Below are positions 34,755-42,890 of a stretch of 64,000 nucleotides of DNA, one piece after another (positions within the stretch are counted from its first letter, which is position 1; each line of letters begins with the position of its first letter). The notes below the pieces were generated by a model. It was not told the DNA's origin. It was given only the letters and a program-made list of their open reading frames with translations, and did no database searches. The position numbers and the translations under genes are program-made. The stretch spans positions 62,001 to 126,000 of the forward strand of contig JAEYRV010000027.1 of the NCBI GenBank assembly GCA_023435305.1, given 5' to 3'. This DNA comes from Bacillota bacterium. GTDB lineage: Bacteria; Bacillota; Clostridia; Acetivibrionales; DTU013.

Positions 34755-35228
34755 CTACCTTTTGAAGACAGAGACATCCTGTACATGTTTTTGCTCTTCT
34801 TGGATTAGTTCAGTCAATACTTTATACTTGGTTGTTTTTTCATCATCTTTTGATTGTATCAATATCCCTTGAATGATAATAAGTAATGCCAGATTTTCTT
34901 CCTCGAAATTCAAGCAAAAATAAATCAATTCACTTGTGTCCTTAAATGAAAAATATCTTGTGAAACTAGCAATATCAGATATCAATTTTGATGCTCTGTC
35001 ATATACACTGAAATCAATAACTATATCAGAGTCATCCTTCACCCTTTCCTTTAAATTTTTGTATATCTCTACATGTCGATTTTCTTCGAGCGCAAAAACT
35101 CTGGCAATAACCTTGACCCTTTCTGGAACAGCAGCTTCATTTGCTATTTTCATATACAACTCATATCCTGCCTGTTCAATCGATATGAATTTATCCAGCA
35201 GATCAACAACTGTATATCCCATAGCCAT
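34755..35228 (-). CDS. Ferritin-like (rubrerythrin-type) protein
   Basis: The 157-residue helical protein has the four-helix ferritin-like pattern: Glu18 in ISIEQAGYELY, E49xxH52 in LEENRH, glutamates in NFEEENLA (about 112-118) and E145xxH148 in QEEQKH. These are the expected di-iron ligands of rubrerythrin-like peroxide-scavenging proteins. It has no rubredoxin domain. The protein could instead be a regulatory ferritin-like fold without iron. The sequence is AT-rich compared with its neighbours. A weak AGGAA site precedes the ATG. Confidence 0.7.
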   Translation of the reverse strand: MAMGYTVVDLLDKFISIEQAGYELYMKIANEAAVPERVKVIARVFALEENRHVEIYKNLKERVKDDSDIVIDFSVYDRASKLISDIASFTRYFSFKDTSELIYFCLNFEEENLALLIIIQGILIQSKDDEKTTKYKVLTELIQEEQKHVQDVSVFKR

Positions 35229-35420
35229 CTTAATTATAGTTCCTTTCAGAAATTATCAGTTCGAAACAAATTCTACATTAAACCTGGAAATCCTCTTTAT
35301 CTATAAAATTTCTGCTTATTCTATTTACTGGCTCAAACCTCCACTGCCGGACTCCTTAGTCCTTATCACTTCTTCAGATTAAAATCAATTGCAACAGCCA
35401 TTATAAAATACTTTATGTAT

Positions 35421-35449
35421 AAAAAAAACCACCTCGATTTGAGATGGTT
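35421..35449 (-). terminator. Terminator of tRNA-Cys
   Basis: On the minus strand, a stem of about 9 bp (35441-35449 with 35427-35435) is followed by a run of eight T, starting 9 bases after the CCA end of the tRNA. Confidence 0.8.
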
Positions 35450-35457
35450 CTTTGTTT

Positions 35458-35532
35458 TGGAGGCGCCACCCAGACTTGAACTGGGGGATAAGGGTTTTGC
35501 AGACCCGTGCCTTACCACTTGGCTATGGCGCC
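35458..35532 (-). tRNA. tRNA-Cys (GCA)
   Basis: A full cloverleaf with acceptor GGCGCCA/TGGCGCC, anticodon GCA in the loop CTGCAAA, a TTCAAGT T-loop, U73 discriminator (typical of Cys) and encoded CCA. Confidence 0.96.
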
Positions 35533-35552
35533 GTATCAATTGCGGCTAGTAT

Positions 35553-35581
35553 ATGATAACATGAATAGTTATCAGTGTCAA
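35553..35581 (-). promoter_or_regulatory. Promoter of tRNA-Cys
   Basis: On the minus strand TTGACA (35576-35581), a 17-bp spacer and TATCAT (35553-35558), about 20 bases before the tRNA 5' end. Confidence 0.7.
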
Positions 35582-35597
35582 TATGATTTATACTGGG

Positions 35598-35678
35598 AAA
35601 AACGCCTGCTTCGGGCTTATTCCAGGCTGCACCGGGCACACGGTGACAGCTCATAACAGTTGCCTAAACAGGCGTTTT
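35598..35678 (-). ncRNA. Candidate structured RNA or complex terminator
   Basis: AAAACGCCTG (35599-35608) and CAGGCGTTTT (35669-35678) pair as a 10-bp closing stem. Inside are AGGC/GCCT (35624-35627, 35662-35665) and CACCG/CGGTG (35630-35634, 35641-35645), giving a nested, multi-helix fold of about 80 bases. On the minus strand it ends in five T, and it lies 44 bases after the DUF3795 gene, so it may just end that transcript. I could not match it to a known riboswitch. Confidence 0.35.
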
Positions 35679-35722
35679 CCGACTACATTCTATTCCTCTG
35701 GATCGCTTGCTCCTGCTTTAGA

Positions 35723-36067
35723 TCACAAGCTCATCCTGATCTCGTCAAGTCTGCTCTTTGCTTCAGCTGTTCCCTCATGGAAGGAGCTGAGCTTCTCACA
35801 TGAATAATCGTTACAATGTGCGCAGTTTTCAACTTCATTTTTCTCGCCGCATAGACGAATTTCACAGACGTTGCAGTATCCCATATGCCTTCCGTCCTTG
35901 CCTACGCAGCCGTCACAGTTGATGTCTTCTGCCTTGAACTCTCCTCCGAAATCCTTTGACCATTGCTCTGCAACCTTCGCCCTTAATGCATTATCATTAT
36001 TGACAGTGGCAACGTATGCCGGGCAGACACTACAATCCAGTCCACAGTATGCGATATTATTCTGCAT
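35723..36067 (-). CDS. DUF3795 cysteine-rich protein
   Basis: This 114-residue protein has the DUF3795 pattern: an N-terminal YCGLDCSVCPAYVA, then CDGCVGKDGRHMGYC, CEIRLC and CAHCNDYSC, about a dozen cysteines in CxxC-like pairs suited to zinc or an Fe-S cluster. The family is common in anaerobes and has no established function. The start ATG lies behind a GGGGGAAGAT site. It sits alone between a tRNA operon and tRNA-Cys. Confidence 0.85.
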   Translation of the reverse strand: MQNNIAYCGLDCSVCPAYVATVNNDNALRAKVAEQWSKDFGGEFKAEDINCDGCVGKDGRHMGYCNVCEIRLCGEKNEVENCAHCNDYSCEKLSSFHEGTAEAKSRLDEIRMSL

Positions 36068-36144
36068 TTATCTTCCCCCTCGATATGATTTATAAGAATA
36101 ATATTACATCATAGGAGTGACAACAGTATGTCATGTTTGAAAAG

Positions 36145-36169
36145 CAAAAAAAGCGCTCTATGCGCTTTA
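36145..36169 (-). terminator. Terminator of the tRNA operon
   Basis: A compact stem AAGCGC/GCGCTT (36151-36156 with 36162-36167), extended by A-T pairs and followed on the minus strand by a T run, directly after tRNA-Gly. Confidence 0.75.
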
Positions 36170-36172
36170 TTT

Positions 36173-36247
36173 TGGAGCGGGATACGAGATTCGGACTCGC
36201 GACTTTCACCTTGGCAAGGTGACACTCTACCACTGAGTTAATCCCGC
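36173..36247 (-). tRNA. tRNA-Gly (GCC)
   Basis: Cloverleaf with acceptor GCGGGAT/ATCCCGC, anticodon GCC, TTCGAAT-like T arm (GTCCGAATCTC) and encoded CCA. Last tRNA of the four-gene operon. Confidence 0.95.
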
Positions 36248-36310
36248 ATACGTGCCTGGGGACCATACCCGCCGGCACTCATTCATACCGCCGTCAAGCG
36301 GAAAAAATGA

Positions 36311-36386
<76 letters not shown>

Positions 36387-36419
36387 ATGCTGCAGATGAC
36401 ATTTCTGGCATCTGCACAT

Positions 36420-36496
36420 TGGCGACCCGGAAGGGACTCGAACCCTCGACCTCTAGCGTGACAGGCTAGCGTTCTAACCAACTGAACTACCGGGCC
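36420..36496 (-). tRNA. tRNA-Asp (GTC)
   Basis: Cloverleaf with acceptor GGCCCGG, anticodon loop CTGTCAC (GTC), GGGTTCGAGTCCC T arm and encoded CCA. Confidence 0.96.
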
Positions 36497-36546
36497 AAAT
36501 ATCGCCTGCGATAAACATTCAGGATATGCCTTTCGGCTAAGATCCT

Positions 36547-36622
36547 TGGTGGGCACTATAGGGCTCGAACCTATGACCCCCTGCTTGTAAGGCAGGTGCT
36601 CCCCCAGCTGAGCTAAGCGCCC
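36547..36622 (-). tRNA. tRNA-Val (TAC)
   Basis: Cloverleaf with acceptor GGGCGCT, anticodon loop CTTACAA (TAC), GGTTCGAGCCC T arm and encoded CCA. First tRNA of the operon, about 30 bases after a consensus promoter. Confidence 0.96.
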
Positions 36623-36653
36623 GTATCGTTTATCGCCTTGAGCGACATTAACT

Positions 36654-36682
36654 AGTATACAAAAAAGCCATCCCAAAGTCAA
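36654..36682 (-). promoter_or_regulatory. Promoter of the Val-Asp-Phe-Gly tRNA operon
   Basis: On the minus strand TTGACT (36677-36682), a 17-bp spacer and TATACT (36654-36659). This is a strong, stable-RNA-like promoter. Confidence 0.8.
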
Positions 36683-36756
36683 TAACATTTTCAATTTTAA
36701 ATCAAGTAATTTCTGCGTAATATCTGCCAACCACTATGCAGCCTGCAGTCTTCAAC

Positions 36757-37626
36757 TCATATCAGCTCTCTGAGCTCAGCCTCTGTAAACTGGTATTTGG
36801 TATTGCAGAAGTGGCATTGCAGCTCGGCTCCATGCTGTTCATCCGCCATCTCCTCCAGTTCCTTTGCGCCAAGACTGATCAGGTTCCTCTCCATGCGGTC
36901 CCTGCTGCAGTTACACTGATACTTGCATGGCAGTCTGTCTGTTATCTGAAGCTCCTTTTCACCAAGCAGGCTATTGAGAACAGCCTCGGCATCCATGCCG
37001 ATTGAGAGCATGTATGTTATGGAATCGGCCAGGAAGACCTTATCCTCTATGAACTCAATAATGCTTTCGTCAGCCCCGGGCATCAGCTGGATTATAAAAC
37101 CTCCGGCGGTCACGACCTCCTCGTCGGGATCAACAAGGACACCAAGAGAAACGACTGTCGGTATCTGCTCCGAGGAAGCGAAATAATACGCCATGTCTTC
37201 CCCGATCTCACCCGAAATAAGCTCAACGTAACCGACATATGGTTCCTTGAGACCCATATCCTTTATTACATTCAAATAACCGTTCTTTCCTACTGCCTGT
37301 GCAACATCGAATTTTCCTGCAGCATTGAGCGGAAGGTATACCTGAGGCTCATACACATAGCCTCTGACATTGGATTGTGCATCCGACACTGCGATTATAC
37401 CGCCAAGAGGCCCGTCACCCTTTACCTGTATCGTCAGTATGTCCTTTTCATTTTTAAACATCCGGCCCATCATCGCGGCTGCAGTGAGGGTCCTCCCCAG
37501 GGCTGCCGACGCCACACCGGATGTACCGTGAGTAATATGTGCCTTTTGTACAAGATCCTTTGTTACTGCGGCGAATGCACGCACCGCGCCTCCCGCTGCC
37601 GTAGCCCTTACAATATGGTCTTCCAT
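36757..37626 (-). CDS. hslO: Redox-regulated chaperone Hsp33
   Basis: The 289-residue cytoplasmic holdase is activated by oxidation. The N-terminal core begins with DHIVRATAAGGAVRAFAA and includes GTSGVASAALGRTLTAA. The C-terminal zinc switch has the pattern CNC (in KYQCNCSR) and CHFC, the four cysteines that release zinc and form disulphides under peroxide or bleach stress. Length and order are typical. It lies on the minus strand upstream of the tRNA operon, apparently alone. Confidence 0.95.
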   Translation of the reverse strand: MEDHIVRATAAGGAVRAFAAVTKDLVQKAHITHGTSGVASAALGRTLTAAAMMGRMFKNEKDILTIQVKGDGPLGGIIAVSDAQSNVRGYVYEPQVYLPLNAAGKFDVAQAVGKNGYLNVIKDMGLKEPYVGYVELISGEIGEDMAYYFASSEQIPTVVSLGVLVDPDEEVVTAGGFIIQLMPGADESIIEFIEDKVFLADSITYMLSIGMDAEAVLNSLLGEKELQITDRLPCKYQCNCSRDRMERNLISLGAKELEEMADEQHGAELQCHFCNTKYQFTEAELRELI

Positions 37627-37715
37627 TTTGTCTCCTTTGCGTTCAGGTCATTACTGTGTTGCAGCAAGACGGAAAATATTCGTCATGTCCACACAAAAAG
37701 CCTCGTTATATGAAT

Positions 37716-37748
37716 CAAGAACCCCGATATTATCTATCGAGGTTCTTG
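37716..37748 (-). terminator. Hairpin between the cold-shock gene and hslO
   Basis: A 13-bp stem with one mismatch (CAAGAACC...GGTTCTTG, inner CGATA/TATCG) lies 40 bases past the cold-shock gene stop. There is no T run after it on the minus strand, so it may be a weak terminator or an mRNA-stabilising hairpin. Confidence 0.45.
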
Positions 37749-37787
37749 TCTGCTGACTAGATTTATGTTAAAGTTTTTAAACTTTAA

Positions 37788-37991
37788 TTACATAACCCTT
37801 GAGACATTTGCAGCCTGGGGTCCCTTAGCACCCTCAACCACATCAAACTCTACTTCGCAGCCTTCTTCGAGGGTCTTGAACCCATCCATTGTTATTGCTG
37901 AAAAATGAACGAAAACATCATTTCCGTTATCTCTTTCGATAAAACCGAAACCCTTCTCAGCATTAAACCATTTCACTCTTCCTTTTTGCAT
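37788..37991 (-). CDS. Cold-shock protein (CspA family)
   Basis: The 67-residue single OB-fold RNA chaperone melts RNA structure. RNP1 is KGFGFIE and RNP2 is VFVHFSAI, with the conserved N-terminal GRVKWFNAEKGFG. The start ATG lies behind AGGAGG. Its mRNA should carry a leader of about 60 bases or more after the promoter at 38059-38088, as is usual for cold-inducible genes. Confidence 0.96.
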   Translation of the reverse strand: MQKGRVKWFNAEKGFGFIERDNGNDVFVHFSAITMDGFKTLEEGCEVEFDVVEGAKGPQAANVSRVM

Positions 37992-38058
37992 TACGTAAAA
38001 CCTCCTGAATTTAACTTGGATCTGACCACACTTTGTGCTTTTTTGCCAAACCTTAATT

Positions 38059-38088
38059 AGTTTAACACATTCCTTTATGGCTTGTCAA
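38059..38088 (-). promoter_or_regulatory. Putative promoter of the cold-shock gene
   Basis: On the minus strand TTGACA (38083-38088), an 18-bp spacer and TAAACT (38059-38064), about 65 bases before the start codon. Confidence 0.6.
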
Positions 38089-38199
38089 TCAAATAGATTA
38101 CATAATCTGAATACTATTTGACTGGTGTTTACCATAAAATCATTGTGCTTCTATATTACCACAATATCGATGTTTATATTCAGTAATATATAAGTAATA

Positions 38200-38955
38200 T
38201 TATCCTTGTTTTTCGCACACAAAAAAGATGCGTTCACTTTTAGGGCCGGGTCTCTTAAAAGTGAATGCAGAGTAGATCCCCAACACCTTCATTCCGGCAT
38301 TGCCCAGTATTTCAGTTAATTCGCCGACAGCATAATTTCTCTCATAGTGCACCTCGTCGAATCTTTTGTAGAGTTCGCCTTCCTTGGCAAAGAAGGTCAG
38401 ATCGAACCTGCAGAGCCCGGATCGCCTGTCATAAGTATTTTGCCATATATATGACACATCATCGGCTGTTTCGTAAAAGACATTTGATGCCAGGACATTC
38501 TCGAACTTATATGGTGAATTGATATCAAACACAAACAGGCCTTTGGGTTCCAGATAATTATGAACCCATTTTATCATGCGCTTCAAATCATTTTTAAGTG
38601 TTACATAATTCAAGCTGTCCATAAGACATGTGATCACATCAACAGTGCCATACAGCTCGAATTCCGATATGTCCTGATTCAGAAAGAGAATATCCGAACC
38701 TGCATCAAGAGCTTTTTGCCGTGCGCAGCTCAGCATTTCAGCTGAAGAGTCTATCCCTATCATTTCATAGCCTCTCCTGTCCATTTCAAGACAGAAGCTG
38801 CCCGTCCCGCATCCAAGATCAACTGCCAGCTTTGGTCGACAATTGAATCTCTCAAATATGCTCACCAGGTAGTCAGCCCATTGCGAATAGTTCACATCAC
38901 CCATCAGCCTGTCGTAATAATATGCGAATTCGCTGTATATTGTAATCACCCTCAC
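38200..38955 (-). CDS. Class I SAM-dependent methyltransferase
   Basis: The protein is about 246-251 residues long. It has motif I VDLGCGTGSFCLEM, an acidic residue after IGIDSSAEML, and DVITCLMDSLNYV, a typical SAM-binding Rossmann fold of the YDRLM-type small-molecule methyltransferases; the substrate is unknown. The start is uncertain. GTG codons at 38955 and 38949 are in frame, but neither has a good ribosome binding site. A strong GAGGGTGAT lies just before an ATA codon at 38940, exactly where relatives begin (M-Y-x-x-F-A). So either GTG 38949 is used or ATA is a rare start. Confidence 0.8.
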   Translation of the reverse strand: MRVITIYSEFAYYYDRLMGDVNYSQWADYLVSIFERFNCRPKLAVDLGCGTGSFCLEMDRRGYEMIGIDSSAEMLSCARQKALDAGSDILFLNQDISEFELYGTVDVITCLMDSLNYVTLKNDLKRMIKWVHNYLEPKGLFVFDINSPYKFENVLASNVFYETADDVSYIWQNTYDRRSGLCRFDLTFFAKEGELYKRFDEVHYERNYAVGELTEILGNAGMKVLGIYSAFTFKRPGPKSERIFFVCEKQG

Positions 38956-39095
38956 TTCGAAATTTCAGCTTTGATCATTTGCTAAAGCACAGCTCCGCTG
39001 TTAGCTTTTATATTTACGGAATAATTTTACCACACCTGCTGGATTATTCATAATGTTATCCCAAAACGACAGATCTGACAAAAAGGCGGCTTCCG

Positions 39096-39123
39096 AAAAA
39101 AAAGAAGCCGTATTTGATACGGC
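39096..39123 (-). terminator. Terminator of the small spore protein gene
   Basis: On the minus strand the stem GCCGTAT/ATACGGC (39117-39123 with 39107-39113) is followed by TTCTTTTTTTT, 28 bases after the stop codon. Confidence 0.85.
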
Positions 39124-39150
39124 CTCCATTACTCTGTGAAAATATATTGC

Positions 39151-39324
39151 TTACATCTGTTCCTGCTTTGTTTCCTGCATCGCCTTCATTCTTTTGGAAA
39201 CAAGCCCTCCTATTTTACCTGTCTCCTTCGCCGACAGGCTCTTCCAGCCTAACTTCAGGACCTTTTCCCCAAGTCCCAGCTCTCTGGCAATTTCAAATTT
39301 AAGTACATCCTGCATCTTTTCCAT
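39151..39324 (-). CDS. Small acid-soluble spore protein, alpha/beta type
   Basis: This 57-residue protein carries the alpha/beta-SASP pattern: KFEIARELGLGEKV, which holds the germination protease cleavage region, and TGKIGGLVSKRMK, matching the second DNA-binding helix. It lacks the central Gly-rich stretch of the major SASPs and is nearest to the short SspF-like variants. SASPs coat and protect DNA in dormant spores. The start ATG at 39324 follows GAGAGGTG, and a strong terminator follows. It should be transcribed in the forespore by sigma-G; I did not identify that promoter. Confidence 0.85.
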   Translation of the reverse strand: MEKMQDVLKFEIARELGLGEKVLKLGWKSLSAKETGKIGGLVSKRMKAMQETKQEQM

Positions 39325-39402
39325 ATTCACAACACCTCTCAGTCCTTAATTTTACACTCTGAAAGGTATTTTGTGGAGAAATCCGCCATTTATACATCGA
39401 AC

Positions 39403-40626
39403 TCAGTTAATTTCACCAAGCATCGCCTCAATAGCTGACTTGAGCTGAATATCCCTGTCCCTTGGTATCTGCGAAACAGGATAGTTCTTGTATTCTTCCA
39501 GTACATCCACTTCTATGTCAGGTTTGATGCCTGTTCCATGGATACATACTCCCGACGGAGTGAAATATCTGGAAATCGTCACCTTAAGCCCGGAGCCATC
39601 CTTTAGGAGTTTAAGCTCCTGAACCAGTCCCTTCCCGAATGTCCTGGTCCCGACAAGCTTGCCCCTCCCATGGTCCTTGACCGCACCTGCCAGTATTTCG
39701 GAGGCACTTGCACTGTTTCCATTGATCAGCAGCACAATCGGCAGATCATTACTTGATCTGTTGGAGTTCTTGATGTCCTTTTTGCCCTCCCTGTCTTCCG
39801 TATAAACAATCACACCCTCAGGAAGAAGACTGTCAGCTATCTGTACGACCTGTTCGTAAGATCCTCCCGGGTTGTCTCTAAGGTCGATTATAAGACCTTC
39901 TATACCCTTTTTCATCATACTGTTGAGATCATTCCTAAAATACCTTGCTATCTCACTGTCAAACATAACCAGCTTGATGTAGCCGATATTGCCGTCGATG
40001 ATCTCGCTTTTTATGTTGGAAGCCTTAATCCTCCTTCGGGTAATGTCAAACTGCACGTAACGATCCTCAGAGGGCCGGTAAACTGTAATATTGACCTTTG
40101 TGTTTTCTTTGCCCTTTATCATGCTGATGATCATATTCTCATCACTGAATGAGGTCACATCTTTATCGTCCACCTTGACTATTTTATCTCCCTGCTGCAT
40201 TCCCGCATCTTTTGCCGGAGAGCCTTCATATGGCTCGATGACAGTCAGAAGTCCTTTATCGTCCACATTGACAGTGACACCTATGCCGACATAGCTGCCT
40301 TCTGATTTTTCCAGAAACGTCTTCATCTGCTCCTTGTTGAAGTAAACCGTATATGGGTCGTCGAGGGCTTCGGCAAGGCCATTTGTGGCGCCTTCTATCA
40401 ATTTGTTTTCATCGACTGACATGTAAAAATCATTCTTCAGGATATCTCTCACCTGATTGAATTTAACTACGTTCTCCAGGTCGACAGTTTCCGCGTCAAA
40501 GCTTATAACATGCCTGTTTGCGGATGTATATGCCGAATACAGAACAAATATAGTCGCACAGACAGAAATCGCCACGGCCACAGCAACAATTACAGCGACC
40601 TGACGTACCGAGAATTTTCTACCCAT
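39403..40626 (-). CDS. C-terminal processing peptidase (S41) with PDZ domain
   Basis: This 407-residue membrane-anchored serine protease has an N-terminal membrane helix (about residues 9-31), a helical segment with YMSVDENKLIEGATNGL, a PDZ domain (about 105-185, GVTVNVDDKGLLTV and GMQQGDKIVKV) and the S41 domain. The catalytic Ser is in NGNSASASEILAGA and the Lys in RTFGKG. CtpA/CtpB proteins trim cell-wall hydrolases or sporulation signalling proteins outside the membrane. It is last in the ftsE-ftsX-M23 hydrolase block, the usual neighbourhood, so a link to wall hydrolase control is likely. A terminator precedes it, so it may also have its own promoter. Confidence 0.93.
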   Translation of the reverse strand: MGRKFSVRQVAVIVAVAVAISVCATIFVLYSAYTSANRHVISFDAETVDLENVVKFNQVRDILKNDFYMSVDENKLIEGATNGLAEALDDPYTVYFNKEQMKTFLEKSEGSYVGIGVTVNVDDKGLLTVIEPYEGSPAKDAGMQQGDKIVKVDDKDVTSFSDENMIISMIKGKENTKVNITVYRPSEDRYVQFDITRRRIKASNIKSEIIDGNIGYIKLVMFDSEIARYFRNDLNSMMKKGIEGLIIDLRDNPGGSYEQVVQIADSLLPEGVIVYTEDREGKKDIKNSNRSSNDLPIVLLINGNSASASEILAGAVKDHGRGKLVGTRTFGKGLVQELKLLKDGSGLKVTISRYFTPSGVCIHGTGIKPDIEVDVLEEYKNYPVSQIPRDRDIQLKSAIEAMLGEIN

Positions 40627-40724
40627 CTTGCACGCTCCTCAAGTCAGTATTAATACGCATCATCTATACTTTTAAATGCATTCTTAAGCCGATCAATATA
40701 TCTTATGCTGCCTGTCAAATAAAT

Positions 40725-40747
40725 AAACCCGGTTTTTGACCGGGTTT
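40725..40747. terminator. Terminator between the M23 hydrolase gene and ctpA
   Basis: A 9-bp stem AAACCCGGT/ACCGGGTTT (40725-40733 with 40739-40747) with a TTTTG loop and T-rich tails on both sides. On the minus strand it ends the M23 hydrolase transcript. Confidence 0.75.
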
Positions 40748-40795
40748 TGCTTTCAATAGACTTCAAGATGATATTAAGATATTGCTCCGGTCCGA

Positions 40796-41929
40796 TCATT
40801 TGCTTAGATAACCCTTCATCGGATCCTTTGGTTCACCGTTTACCCTTACCTCAAAATGGAGGTGGTTTCCTGTGGACAATCCGGTGCTGCCTACTTTGGC
40901 TATTACCTCACCCGATTTAACTTCCTGTCCGACCTTTACCAGGAGCTTGCTGGCATGGCCATACAAAGTGGTGATACCGCCGCCATGATCTATAACTACC
41001 ATATTTCCATATCCGCTCTTGTCATATTGAGCCATTATTACAGTGCCTTTATTTGCGGCCACTATCGATGCACCTTTATCGGCTCCAATATCGACACCTG
41101 TGTGAAGCTTGTATTTCCTTAGTATGGGGTGCTTTCTGTTGCCGAAAGAAGATGTGATGGTTTGTGAGCTTGGGCAGGGCCAGGTCATTGAGCCGCCTGC
41201 ATACTTCTTCTTTGTCGACAGGTTCTTGATGACGCTGTTGAGTCTTTTAGACTCCTCGTTCATCTTATCTATTTCTTTTTCAAGATTTGCGATCTCGGTC
41301 TTGCTCCTGGATATTTCACCTTCGACCTCTGACCTGTCAGTTTTGATCTGCTGGATCCTCTGCTCCTTCTCTCTGGCCTTTTCCTCGTAAAATTCCTTGG
41401 CCTGCTGCTGGAGCTTCTTCTTCACTTCCACATCCTGTCTGGCTTCTTCCAGCTTCAGTATCATATTGTTGTCGTTTTCAGATATTACAGACATGTAATG
41501 GAGACGCTCATAAAATTCGACAACGCTTTTAGATTCAAGAAGTGTATCCAGCATCGTTGTGCTTGCGTTCTGGTACATCACCTGGAGTCGTGTCTTAACC
41601 AGCTCATTCTGTTGGTTATAATTTGCTATAGCTTCCGCAAGTGCGATCTCAGTCTGCCTTAGATGCTCCTCGGCATCGCTTATCTGCGCCAGGAGTTCCT
41701 CATAAGCATTTGTCTCTTCCGCCTGCTGTTTTGAAAGTGCGGCTTTTTCCCGTTCGAGCTTTGCCTTTTCGTTCAGTTCAGCCTGCTGTTTCTTCTTCAG
41801 TTCGGAAATACGATTATCGGTGGATGCTTTCTGATTCTTTGCAGTTGACAGTTCATCCGCCATGACCGGTATTGCAGAAGAAACTAAAATTGCGACAAGT
41901 AGTATCGCGATAGTAAATCTCTTCCTCAC
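40796..41929 (-). CDS. M23 murein hydrolase with coiled coil (FtsEX partner)
   Basis: The 377-residue exported protein has a signal peptide (about 1-25), a long coiled coil (about 28-240) and a C-terminal LytM/M23 domain (about 255-370). The zinc and catalytic residues are present: HTGVDIG, LYGHAS and GNHLHFEVR. This differs from E. coli EnvC, whose domain is inactive, so this protein probably cuts peptidoglycan itself, as CwlO or PcsB do under FtsEX control. The start is GTG 41929 with GGAGG eight bases upstream; the longer TTG frame would put the start inside that site. It follows ftsX by 61 bases. Confidence 0.9.
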   Translation of the reverse strand: MRKRFTIAILLVAILVSSAIPVMADELSTAKNQKASTDNRISELKKKQQAELNEKAKLEREKAALSKQQAEETNAYEELLAQISDAEEHLRQTEIALAEAIANYNQQNELVKTRLQVMYQNASTTMLDTLLESKSVVEFYERLHYMSVISENDNNMILKLEEARQDVEVKKKLQQQAKEFYEEKAREKEQRIQQIKTDRSEVEGEISRSKTEIANLEKEIDKMNEESKRLNSVIKNLSTKKKYAGGSMTWPCPSSQTITSSFGNRKHPILRKYKLHTGVDIGADKGASIVAANKGTVIMAQYDKSGYGNMVVIDHGGGITTLYGHASKLLVKVGQEVKSGEVIAKVGSTGLSTGNHLHFEVRVNGEPKDPMKGYLSK

Positions 41930-41990
41930 AGATTTAACCTCCAAATATATAAAATCTCCACTCCCTGTAAGGAGTGTCCCCTTACCTTAT

Positions 41991-42890
41991 TTACACCTTT
42001 AAATGTCTTCTCAGAGATATAAAGCTTCCGGTCGCACCAACTGCCGTACCTATTACCACGTACGATGAAGCCAGCTGTGTCCAGACATCCTTTATATCCA
42101 CCATGCTCAGCAGCTGTGACTCGGCAAGAAACAGGTCCTGCGCGAATTTATCCTGCAGTAAGCTGTAACCATAAGCTGATATCACAAATGCCAAAATTGC
42201 CCCAACGATACTTATTATAACACCTTCTACGACAAAAGGCCAGCGAATAAACCAATCTGTGGCGCCAATGTATTTCATAATGTTGATTTCCTTACGCCTG
42301 GCGAACACAGTAAGCTTGATGGTATTGGAAATAATAAATATCGAAACCACCAATAATATCGCTATCATAACGCCGCTGCCCAGCTTGAACCAGTGTGAGA
42401 CACGAGTAATGACCTCGATGGTATCCTGGGAATAGCTGACCTTTTCAACGCCGTTTACATTTTCCAGCGCCTTGACGACTGCATCGCTGTATGCAACATC
42501 CTTGAGCTTTATTATAAACGATACCGGGAAAATCTCTGCCCCATACCCATCTAATATGGCCGAGTTTTTTCCAAGCTTATCACGCATCTTTTCAAAGGCC
42601 TGTTCCTTGCTTACCCTTTCATAATGCAATATCCTGTCATCCTTTTTTATTACATCCTCTACACGCTGTATCTGTGTATCGTCCAGCTCTTCGTAGCAAA
42701 ATGCCTCAAGCTGGGGCTGCTCCTTCCACATATCGATATTTGTCTCCATATTTATTACAAGCAGCAGAAAAATACCGAATACTATAAGCGAAGCAACCAC
42801 TATGGCTATTGATGCCAGTGACATCAGCTTGTTTCTATATGAGTTTACAAAACCTTCTTTAAATATATGCCGGATTGTTCTTATCTTCAT
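41991..42890 (-). CDS. ftsX: Cell division protein FtsX
   Basis: The 299-residue membrane protein has a short cytoplasmic N-terminus, a first membrane helix (about 24-47), a large extracellular domain (about 48-165) that should contact the M23 hydrolase, and three further helices (about 170-195, 220-245 and 270-290). Family cues include MKIRTIRHIFKEGFVNSYRN and NIMKYIGATDWFIRWPFVVEG. Its start overlaps the ftsE end by 32 bases, which implies coupled translation. Confidence 0.95.
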   Translation of the reverse strand: MKIRTIRHIFKEGFVNSYRNKLMSLASIAIVVASLIVFGIFLLLVINMETNIDMWKEQPQLEAFCYEELDDTQIQRVEDVIKKDDRILHYERVSKEQAFEKMRDKLGKNSAILDGYGAEIFPVSFIIKLKDVAYSDAVVKALENVNGVEKVSYSQDTIEVITRVSHWFKLGSGVMIAILLVVSIFIISNTIKLTVFARRKEINIMKYIGATDWFIRWPFVVEGVIISIVGAILAFVISAYGYSLLQDKFAQDLFLAESQLLSMVDIKDVWTQLASSYVVIGTAVGATGSFISLRRHLKV

